A stretch of 64,000 bases of DNA from Diphasiastrum complanatum (Eukaryota; Streptophyta; Lycopodiopsida; Lycopodiales; Lycopodiaceae), in contig CM055095.1 of NCBI GenBank assembly GCA_029204225.1, forward strand, positions 12,424,399 to 12,488,398, given 5' to 3'. How positions within the stretch are numbered: position 1 is the stretch's first letter; each line of letters starts with the position of its first letter. Shown piece by piece: positions 12,079-22,894 of this stretch. The position numbers were made by a program, and so were the translations under genes. Under the pieces are notes generated by a model. The model searched no databases and was not told the DNA's origin. It was given only the letters and a program-made list of their open reading frames with translations.

Positions 12079-12191
12079 ATGTCAGAATTTGGTGTAGGGC
12101 GCAGGCTAAATGGCAAGGTAGCATTTGTGACCGGAGCAACGGAGGATGTGGGCTTGAATTTGGCCTTGAGCTTCGCCAATCAAGGCTGCAG
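12079..12191 (+). CDS. SDR exon 1: N-terminus and cofactor loop
   Basis: This exon encodes residues 1-37, including [16 protein letters not shown] and LSFANQGC. The donor is TGCAG|GTGACA. Position 23, normally Gly in TGxxxGxG, is Asp (GAT), one base from GGT. It should weaken nucleotide binding. Confidence 0.8.
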
Positions 12192-15100
12192 GTGACAGAC
12201 CCACATTCTTCCCTTCCCTCCTCCTGCCCCTAGTTCAATCAGCCTTACACCATGCATGAATCAATTTCAGTTTCTCTATTGCAAAGATATTGAGCTCTTC
12301 AATCTCTGAAATACGCACTGGCATTCAATACTGCACGTTGATGCCCATCCAATCTAAAGCCTATGGACTACCTAGTGAAAGGTCTCTTCAATGCATGTGC
12401 CTTATCTCCTGGCAAGCATCAAAGGACAAATTTTGACTGCATTTTGATTCATTTTAAATCCTCATTTGTCCCCCTTTTTCTTGTAAAAATCTTCGTTCTT
12501 TTCCTTTTAGTTCTACTCTCTATTATCACCCAGTCGCTTGCTTTTGGAATGCGAGTAACATATGCTTGGCTTTGGAAAATATGCTTACATTCAAATAAAG
12601 AAACCAGATATTTTCTTGTCTCGTATCATATCTTCTTACATCTGCTGTCTGTCCATAAGTGCATCAAGTGCACAAGTTTGTCGGGCCTTTTCATATACAA
12701 GTATAGACTGAATGATGGGCACTAGACTAATATTTGGGTGTATTACCAGACTTGTCTTGACAGGTGATCCCGCCAAACTAGCTGCTGTTACAGAGGAGAT
12801 CAAACTTTCTGCAAGCGTACGTGGAGGCTCAAATGAAGTTGTTGGCATAGAAGCAGTTGATTTAGATGTGACCGCAGGGGAGCAAAGTGTTGACGCTGCG
12901 GTGCATAAGGCTTGGCTTGTGTTTGGTCACATTGATGTTCTTCTCAATTGTGCTAACTACTCAGGTATATAGTTACTGGGGATGTATCTTTCAGGCTTCT
13001 AGAGTTTATGCCTGTATCCAATGAAGAGGATTATGTTTCCCATCATATGTTTCATTTGCTCGTTTTCAGTTTTATGTTGATAGTTAAATAAAATGAGCAG
13101 TTTGGATTTGAATTGTCTACCTAGGTTTTAGCATGGCAGGAGACACAGTTATATGCATATTATAAGCCATTTACAACTTCTGGTATGGATTTTCTAGCAT
13201 TATTTTTAGCACATCATGTACCCTTTCATTTACATCTCAGTAGAATGGATATTTTAATGAATAGTCCATCAAGTATTCTATCTAGTTAGGACCTTTCAAG
13301 CAACTTGAAGTGATAAAATTGACATGTAGTGTCTTTTTAGTATTCTATGAGGAAAGTGGGGACTTGCTTGATTGGCTATGCTCTAAGTGCTAGCCTTTAT
13401 GATGAACAAGCATGTTTTTCAATTATGGAGAATTAATAGAAACTCAATATTCTTTGTACAAATCTAAGGAAGCGGGGGCTGGACGCAGACGAGCGTCCGG
13501 ATGCAAGTCCACGAGCGTCCGGATGCAGGTCCGCGTCCGGACGCGGACGCGTCCCCCATTTTTAAATTCTTTTTTTCAAAAAAAAAAAAAAAAATAGGCC
13601 CTTGCCCTCGTTGTCCCACATCCCCAAAGCGAAATAAAAACAATTTATGACCCCTGCCCCCCCCCCCAGAATTAATTATCAGAGGGTGTCTGGCAACCAC
13701 CTGCCCCCTCCTGTTAAAAAATAGGAAAACGGTACCCAAAAAAATTTGCAAAAGAATTTGCAACAAACCTAACCACTGCCCCCATGCCTCCCATGTCTGA
13801 TATCTACAGAATCGGACACGAAAGAGCAACGATATATTTTTTGAGTCTCCAAAACTCTGTCTCGTGCCCTCGCTATCTCTCTCTCCCTGACGAATCTATA
13901 TTATACTATTATATAAATACAGGTAAACGATGCGCTCCCCGGATGAACCTCAACAACTTACTAATTACTTATGCTCCACAATGTCATTCAACACAGGGAA
14001 GTTCAAGACCTACACAGTACCATGGCCTATGTGATAAGATAGGTTTAGGGTTTTGGGAGGTACAACGTCACATGGGCAACAAATCCGGGCAGGTACAATG
14101 TCACATGGGCACTGTGGGGGAGCAGACCATGGGCCCAATCGGAGTGCAACACGTGGGGGAGCTACACATGGGGGCAAGTACAGTAGCACATGGGCACTGT
14201 GGGGGAGCAGGCCATGGAGGGATCATGAACAACTGCACATGGGAAAACAGGCTGTGGTGTTAAATAGGCACTTACAAGGCTATTGTGAGAGGCTGTGAGA
14301 GAGCAGGAAGCTCGAGGAAGATGTCTGACGGCACAACGAAAGGCATCGAAAGTTCGAGGTGGAATTTGCAGAGATGCAGCGACAGGCTCGGCAGAGAAAT
14401 CCGGAACCGGAGCCACCTGCCCCAGCTGTCGAGCTGGATTTGGATGAACTTCACACGACGACAACTCATCATGGTCAGGGAAAGGGCGGCCCGCCGTCGG
14501 GCTAACCAGGAGGCAGCTCGGGCTAACCGGAAGGCAGAGCGAGAGCGACAAAACAATGCACCTGACAAGGGTGAGGAGTCAGTGGAGGATACATCTGATG
14601 AATTAATGTACAGTGTGTTTTTTGTGCAACGCGTGCCTGGTGTATTGCAATGTAATGTATGTGTTTATGAAATGCTATCAGGGGGGTGTATTTTTGTGAA
14701 GTGCATCTGCTATCAATCTGCTCTCAATTTTTGTGTAACTGTGTATGATGATTATGGCTGTGGGGTTTACTGTTTAGGGTTCAATGATTGGACATGATGC
14801 ATATGATCTGAGAGACATGAAGATGCGCTTGTGTACCACAATAGCTCAAGCATTTATAGTTTCCATACCACGTCCGCTCTCGCTCTCTCTCACTCTGTCC
14901 CTCTCTCTCTCTCTCTCTCTCTCATCTTGTGTTACGAGCTCGTAACCAGTGCCGAACCCTAGAGAACACAGATAGGTCAGATACCACAGTCAGGGTCGTG
15001 TCCAACGTACATGACCAACAGGGCAAGACAGTGTGAGTAGTGTGCCCCAGCACGGTCCATAGCCATGGCGGGCCTAACACAGCCTAGGGACCCTGTCAGC

Positions 15101-18100
15101 AGGATAGGACCCCCAGTTGGGTCCCGACGTGCAGTCCGCCACGTCAGTGCCACGTGGCCGACACTTGGCAGTTGCATGCTACCAGTCCTCACACTGGGCT
15201 AGGAGGGGCTTACTCTATATCAGGGAGTAGGCAAGGTTGGGTGGATCAGTTAGTGTTTGCCCTACTGTGGTGTTAGGATCTATTACACTGGTATCAGAGC
15301 CATCTCCATCCTAGGGAGTTCAGGAGCAGCAGTAGAGAAAGCTATCAGAAGATAGGAAAGATCTCTGAGTTTCTCAGAAAAGATTAGAGGAGGAGAATCG
15401 ATGTAGGAGCAGCCTTCAAACTTCTGATTTTCACTGAGAAATCACAATAGAAGGAATCAGATTCTTTGTAGAGGTAACTCGCTGGATAGACAGCTGTTTT
15501 TTTCCAGATTTCAGAGGGTTCTCTACGGATTTCCCAGTGGAAATAGAGTAGGATTTAGTCAGTAGATCCATCGCTGTACATACAGGGATCTATCTCTGAT
15601 TTCAAAAGGGGATTTCAGTAAATCTGAGTGGAGTTTAATCTGAAAATTCCCAACAGGGCCAGCGCTGGACAGGGAGGTGAAAAATAGGTTTTTCATCACT
15701 GTTTTTGAGGATTTTTCAGTAGTTTGAACATCAAACCAGATTGCCACAGACCAGCGACCTAAAGAAGCTTTCCTAAGAGAATTTCTACTAGAAAATGAAC
15801 TTGATAGAGCCTAAGAAGCCTGGGAAAGAACAGCAATGGACAAGTCCCTCATCCAATATATCTCGCAGTATCGAGAAGCAATTTTAAAGATTAAAAATAT
15901 GGATGATTATCAGAAAATCAGGGGATTTGTCCGTGGCCTCAAAGATGAATATAAAGTAGAGGTCCAGAGAAACTCGCCTACTACCCTTGAGCAAGCTCTC
16001 AAATATGCTCAAATCTATGATGATTCAGTGGGTAGGAAGAGGGCGAGACAGCAGCCACTTTCTGAGCAGCCTCCTCAGAAAGACTTTCAATTTAAAAAGA
16101 AATTTTAAAAAAGAAAGAATCAAGATTAATTTAAAGGTGAAGCTCCTCGAAACGCCCTTCACTCATACAGCCCTTAAAACCAGATGATTTTGAGAAAGCC
16201 AAACAAGAACGTTTGTGCTTTGTGTGTATGGGCAAGGGACACACAGTCAGACAGTGTCCCAAGGGGCCTTTCACTAAAAAAGATAAGAAAGATAAAAAAC
16301 AAGTTCATCTTGTTCAGACTGTATGTTTCTTCAGTGACTCGGCAGCTTCCGAGATCAAAGTGTATCATGAAGATCATGAACACTGTTGCCAGCTGACCTC
16401 TGCAATGCTAGCGAGACCCTTCAGCTTTGGGCCGCATGACCTAGTACGTATGCATGGGAAAGTTGGTAACCAGTCAGTAAGAGTTATGGTTGATGATGGG
16501 GCAACCCATAATTTCATCAACTACACCCTGGTTAAAAAGCTTAAACTATCAGAAGTACCTAGTCAGCATGGGTACATAGTTTCATTAGCTAAGGGTGAAG
16601 ATAAAAAAATATGGGAAACTATGGTAAGTAACTTGAATCTTGGTATTCAGGGGTACCAAGATGAAATAAACTTTCAGATAATGCACCTGGATCGTACAGA
16701 CATTGTTTTCGGGAGAGATTGGCTCTACAGTTTAGGACCTTCCCTCAACAGAAACTATCAGGAGAACACCCTCAGCTTTCAGCATAAAGGCCGAGAGATC
16801 CAGTTGCATGGGGAGCATGATGTTCCCAACAGTCCTATGGTCTGCAGTTCAGAGCTCTGTCAGCTAATCGAAGACGAAGACCATCAGGTATTCTTATGTG
16901 ACTTTCAGTTTATTCCTGAAGTTTCTATTTCCAGTTCTATTCAGCAGAAAATCAGTAAATTAGAAACTTTATTGTCTAAATTTAAAGATGTTTTTCCTGA
17001 AGATTTGCCACATGGTTTACCACCTAGCAGAGAGGTAGATCATGTAATAAACCTAGTACCAGGTACAGCACCTGTTTCTAAACCTCCGTATCGGGTCAGC
17101 CGAACAGAGGATGAAGAAATAACTAGGCAGTTAACAGATTATCTTGGGAAAGGCCAAATTTAGACCAATAGTTCACCATGGGCCTCACCAGTCCTATTGG
17201 TGAAAAAGAAAGAGGGGTCTATGCGTCTTTGCGTAGATTACAGAGCCCTCAATAAAGTCACAATTAAGAATAAATACCCTATGCCTCGGGCAGACGAGTT
17301 GTTTGACCAACTCGACGGGGCTAAGTTTTTCAGCAAAATAGACCTCAGATCGGGATATCATCAAGTCCGTATAAAATCGGAAGGTGTCTCGAAAACAGCT
17401 TTTAGGACTCGTCACGGTCATTATGAGTTTAAGGTGATGCCTTTTGGGCTCACAAATGCTCCAGCTACCTTTATGACCTTGATGAACAGTGTCCTCAGAC
17501 CATACTTGGGTAAGTTTGTAGTCGTATTTTTAGATGACATCCTCGTCTACAGTAAAACAAGGAAGGAGCATCTAAAACACCTCAGAAAGGTGTTTCGACT
17601 GCTCAGAAAGCATAAGCTTTATGCTAAACAATCCAAGTGTGAATTCTTCGTTGAAGAAGTAGCATATTTGGGTCACATTATCTCTTCAGATGGGATTAAG
17701 ATGGACCCAAATAAGGTTAAAAGCCATACTCAGTTGGCTGAGACCTCAGAATATTTTGGAACTTCAGATCTTTCTTGGTGTGGCGGGATATTATAGACGA
17801 TTTGTCAAGGAATATGCTCAGATAGCAGTTCCCATGACAAATCTTCTTAAGGGGAAGGGAAAGGAGTTCATTTGGGAGTCCGCACAGCAGGAGAGCTTTG
17901 ATGCTCTCAAAACAGCCTTAGCTACAGCACCAGTTTTAAAGGTCGTCAACCCCAATCAGCCATTTGTGGTCGAAACAGATGCTAGCGACTTTGCAGTAGG
18001 TGCTGTGCTAACTCAGGGTGGACGACCAGTTGCGTTCGAGAGTAAAAAACTCGAGTCAGCTCAGACTAGGTACAGTGCCTATGAAAAGGAACTCTTTTCT

Positions 18101-21100
18101 ATAGTTCATGCCCTTAAGACTTGGAGGCATTATTTGTATGGTGCCAACTTTGAGGTCCTGACAGACCATGAGAGTTTCAAATACCTTTGCAATCAAGCTG
18201 AGCTTAGAGGTCGGAAAGCTCGTTGGGCAGAGTGGATGCAAGAGTTTGACATGTCTATCAGATATAGACGTGGAAAATTCAATACAGTAGCAGATGCCCT
18301 TAGCAGAATGCCTATGATAAACGAGCTGAGTTTTACTGAGATTCGTAATGAGTTACTCTTGTCCTTGAGAGGGAAATGCCAGCATGATGCATTCTTCTCT
18401 ACTATCTGGAACTCAGTCCAGAGCAGACAGTTACAGACTCCAGAACCAGTTCTCGGAGCTGGTGCCAGTTCATCCAAGAATACGGCAGCTTCCGTTGAGG
18501 ATGATGATGAGTCCGAGTATACGTTGTCAGATGACGTTGAGGATTCTGAGCCTGTATTACCCAAGCAAACGCCAGTGGTTGAGGGTCAGTTGACTCAAGG
18601 ATTCAAATGGAAACAATATTCCATTCAGGATGAGTACTTGCTCTATAGAGATAGAGTATGTGTCCCCAATTCAGAGGATTATAGGCAGCAGGTCCTATAT
18701 GAATGTCATGACAATCCCAGTGCGGGACACCCAGGCATATAGAAGACCTATGAGCTTCTTCGTAGGCAATTTTTCTGGCCCAGTATGAAAAAGGACGTCC
18801 ACCAGTATTTAACCAGTTGCCAGAAATGTCAAGTAAACAAAGCAGAGCGTTTAAAGGCAGGAGGGTTGTTGCATCCCTTAGAAATACCAACTGGTAAATG
18901 GGAGAGTATCTCCATGGATTTTATAGTAGGCCTGCCTAAAACCCAAAAGGGTAATGACGCTATATGGGTCACAGTTGACCGTCTGACCAAAATGGCTCAT
19001 TTCACTCCGACCAAAACAACCGTTAGAGCTCCAGAGTTAGCGAGGTTGTTTGTAGACGGGCTATTTAAATTGTACGATCTACCTTCTGGCATAGTAAGCG
19101 ACCGGGACAGTAAGTTTACTGGGAATTTTTGGAGGGCAGTATTCCATCATCTCCATACTAAACTTAATATGAGTACCACAGACCATCCACAGACGGAATA
19201 CGTCAACAAGAAGTAGACTAATTGGGAGGAGTATCTCTCGATATTAAGGTTTGCTTACAATAGTACCAAACATTCAGCTACGGGATACAGCCCATTTTTC
19301 AGCCACGCTCACCCACAACTGTAGGGTTTAAACAAGAAAAAGTTGAAGCAGCCAGAAAATTTTTAGAGGACCTAAACCAGATGATAGAACATGCTAAGCG
19401 TAGCATTAGGCAGTCCCAGGATCGAGCCAGGCATTATGCAGACCCACACAGACGGGATGTGCAGTTCTCCACTGGTGAGAAAGTCTACTTGAGAGTCCCA
19501 GTTGACTCTAAAACCCTCAAATCAGGAGTGTGTGCTAAGTTTCTCCAAGGTATTGTGGGCCCTTTACCATCAGTAGGAGACTAGGCGAGGTCACCTATGA
19601 ACTAGAACTCCCACACAGCAGTAAGGTTTTCCAGTCTTTCATGTAAGTCAGTTACGAAAAGCCTTAACCAGATCAGACAATCTGGTAGGGGACAGTGTTC
19701 TAGTTCTCCCATTGGATCCTCAGCAACCTCCACATGAACCAGAGGAGATTCTTGACAGTAGAGAGATGTAGACTCGTCATACTCTATACCGAGAATATCT
19801 GGTTAAGTGGAATGATCAGCCTGTTGAGAATGCCACTTGGGAAAGAGGGAGCGTCCTTCGCAAGATTTTTCCAAACTTTGTCTTAGAGGACCAAGACGGT
19901 TCTTAAGGGGGAGGGAGTGTTACGAGCTCGTAACCAGTGCCGAACCCTAGAGAACACAGATAGGTCAGATACCACAGTCAGGGTCGTGTCCAGCGTACAC
20001 GACCAACAGGGCAAGACAGTGTGAGTAGTGTGCCCCAGCACGGTCCATAGCCATGGCGGGCCTAACACAGCCTAGGGACCTTGTTAGCAGGATAGGGCCC
20101 CCAGTTGGGTCCCGACGTGCAGTCGGCCACGTCAGTGCCACGTGGCCGACACTTGGCAGTTGCATGCTACCAGTCCTCACACTGGGCTAGGAGGGGCTTA
20201 CTCTATATCAGGGAGTAGGCAAGGTTGGGTGGATCAGTTAGTGTTTGCCCTACTGTGGTGTTAGGATCTATTACATCTTGCACAGAGCAAACCATTTCTA
20301 ACTAACCATTCAAATTTCACAGAGCTAACCATTTGTTAGCAATCATGATAAACTAGCCATGACACGAATAAACCGTAAAAAAATATATACATCTCATCTG
20401 ATGCCAGTATACATGATAGTTTGTGTGTATTAAAATCTACAAGTCTGTGCTAAAAAAATCATCCCTCTGTGTGCCAGATGCATCCTCAGGGGTGTCAAAT
20501 ACAAAGTATGGCTGGGAGTCTGGAGGCATCTGGGACTCCTCCAAGTCTGGGCCAACGCCTGCCAAGAGACGACTAGAAAAATCATCGGTGCGTCCCCTCT
20601 TGGCTGGCCTGCCTCTGGGTCTGCCAGAAGGAACCCTCTGTGGTACACTCCTGCCTGGGGGTCTTGTTGGAATATCAATCCACACTCTAGAGAGAACTAT
20701 CAAACAGGGCGGATAGCTCAGTGGTAGAGCATCCCATCCGGTATGAGGGAGGTCCTGGGTTCGAATCCTAGTCTGTCCATCCATATTATGATTTATGGAT
20801 TTCTAACATGGTATCAGAGCCAACTTAGACCTAACAGTTCATGGTGTCAAAGCCATGGTTAGGTGGCCCAAGTTGTGGGGCAGGTGACAGTTAGGACCCT
20901 AACCAAGTGTGGCTTGAGGGGGGGGTGTTGGAATATCAATCCACACTCTAGAGAGAACTATCAAACAGGGCGGATAGCTCAGTGGTAGAGCATCCCATCC
21001 GGTATGAGGGAGGTCCTGGGTTCAAATCCTAGTCTGTCCATCCATATCATGATTTATGGATTTCTAACAGGTCTCCCTCTGCCACGAGGGGGTCTCTGAG

Positions 21101-22452
21101 AAGAACCGACTGCCTGTGATGCTCTGAATCGTCTCTGCGCAATTTGTCTTTGGGCGGCAGCCTCTGTCTCCCTCGCAAACTCTGACCAGCCATCATCTGA
21201 AAGGGGGCGTGATGCGGGAGTACTGGGTGGGGCACGTGGACCATCCCCTGCAAGGTCGACCGTCTCGTCTTGGGCTCATCATCAGAGGAGGGCAGTGGAA
21301 CGTCAGCAGGAAGGGGGGTGGTCTCATCGGTATCAGCATCATCCTCGGGATCACCTCGCAGAGCACGCCGAGCGGCCTCGTCTGGATCAACCTCTGGCTC
21401 TGCCTCACGATCGGCCGCTGCAACCAGGCACTCAGAAGTGAATCATTCGTGAGAATAGCCGAAGCAACCGTGAGGGCATTAAACTGAATGTCTTAAACTA
21501 ATACGAAAGCAAACGATAGAGCATAGACATATACCTGCAAGAGTAGGGAGCCTACGCCTCCTGCCCTCATGCTGTCCGTGATGCGTCGAACCACTCTGGT
21601 GTTGGTGTTGCAGTACACCAAGTCATTGCATCGCTCAGTCGTTAGACGGTTCCGCCTGTTCGTGTGAACAAGGCTGAACACTGACCAGTTCCGCTCGCAC
21701 ACGCAAGCAGAACAGTCCTGCATTAATTGGCAACCACTCGAGTGAGTACCGACCTTGTAGAGAAAATGCGAAAACTGGTTGGATGAATGAGATTAGATAA
21801 CATTCCTGTGAAAGGACTGCGAGCGTCCTCAGGTCTAGCTGTCCAGCGCCGTAGCTCTCCCACCATGATACAGGCAAGAGCCTGTTCTCTCGGACATGTG
21901 CAAGGTTGTTGCCGAACAGCCCCAGACAGTGCTTGCAGTTGAGCAGCGATGTGCGTGAGTACACTTGAGCCCGCGCAGGGAAATTGAGCGAACGACAGCA
22001 TACGACTCCTCGAGCCTAATGCGGATATCAGTGTCGTTGCTGAGGAGGCGGATGTATGAGAACCAATCCACACGCAGCTCTGCATCGTCATACTGCCTCT
22101 CGCTCTGAAACAGCGGATGCAGTATGTGGGCCACACTGTGATGGGCCGGTGAAACTTATCCCATCGTCGCCGCCACAACCGCCTGATAGGCTCCAACCTG
22201 TGGACCATACCATGTGGAGGCAACAATTACATACCATTGTGTTGCGGCAACAAGACGAAACAGAGTGCGAAATGGAAGAAAGGATGGTGAGACGCAAACG
22301 CTGATCCCGTAGCGCCCCCCCGTGGGTCAGACTCGCAATCCCCCAAATGTGCTCGAACCCGAGAGGCGTTCCCTGTGAACTGCTTTCGACAAAAAGGGCA
22401 ACGCCACTTTTTGTCGGGCATCAACTCCACCTTATCCCAAATGGGACGAGCG

Positions 22453-22516
<64 letters not shown>

Positions 22517-22827
22517 GCACGCAAATCTAATATCTCTCTCTCTCTCTCTCTTCTCCTAAACCCCAAACCCAAGCACGTAGACCCTAAACCCTAAACTCAC
22601 ACACACACACCATGTCTCGTACACGCGCGCACACACACACAAATCCTCTCTCTCTCTGTCTCTCACACTCTCTGTCTCTTCCTCTCTCTCTCTCTCACAC
22701 ACACAAATCACCACACACACACACATTTGTGCATACACAAATCAACTAACCCACACACACACACACACACAAAAATCGTCACACACACATAAATCATCAG
22801 ACACACACACACACACCATAACCCTCA

Positions 22828-22894
<67 letters not shown>

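Larger units (their letters stand above)
14930..20275 (+). mobile_element. Ty3/Gypsy chromovirus, full length but mutated
   Basis: This 5,346-bp element has 358-bp LTRs at 14,930-15,287 and 19,918-20,275, both TG...CA. The perfect target duplication TCTTG lies at 14,925-14,929 and 20,276-20,280. I count about six differences between the LTRs (about 98% identity), which indicates a fairly recent insertion. A tRNA-Met primer site follows the 5' LTR and an AAGGGGGAGGG tract precedes the 3' LTR. Coding order is gag, zinc knuckle, protease, RT, RNase H, integrase, chromodomain. Several stops and a frameshift break the polyprotein, so it must have been copied before decay or with help in trans. Confidence 0.93.
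20665..21069 (+). mobile_element. TRIM: miniature LTR retrotransposon with tRNA-like LTRs
   Basis: This complete 405-bp element has 144-bp LTRs (20,665-20,808 and 20,926-21,069), both TGTTGG...TAACA, with two differences. The perfect 5-bp target duplication GGTCT lies at 20,660-20,664 and 21,070-21,074. The 117-bp interior has only a tRNA-Met primer site (TGGTATCAGAGCC, from 20,809) and a G-rich polypurine tract (20,917-20,925). It has no coding capacity, so it must be moved by another element's proteins. Each LTR holds a 73-nt tRNA-like block with Pol III A and B boxes. This parallels the Cassandra TRIMs, whose LTRs carry 5S rRNA sequence, but with tRNA instead. No run of four T occurs on the plus strand of the element. 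Confidence 0.92.
20440..21490 (-). pseudogene. hAT-A transposase C-terminal AT-hook tail
   Basis: On the minus strand an acidic stretch ([20 protein letters not shown]) is followed by Arg/Pro-rich DNA-binding AT-hook words (RPPRGRGR before the [20 protein letters not shown] after it) and a short end ([15 protein letters not shown]). The TRIM at 20,665-21,069 splits this tail. hAT-B carries the same kind of tail, so AT-hooks are a constant part of these transposases. They may help bind the AT-rich flanks or the ends. Confidence 0.6.

Noticed and set aside
20707..20779. Functional tRNA gene
   Set aside because: The block repeats in both LTRs of a retroelement, the anticodon arm has a mismatch and lacks U33, and no T-run terminator follows. 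It is kept as a tRNA-like element only.
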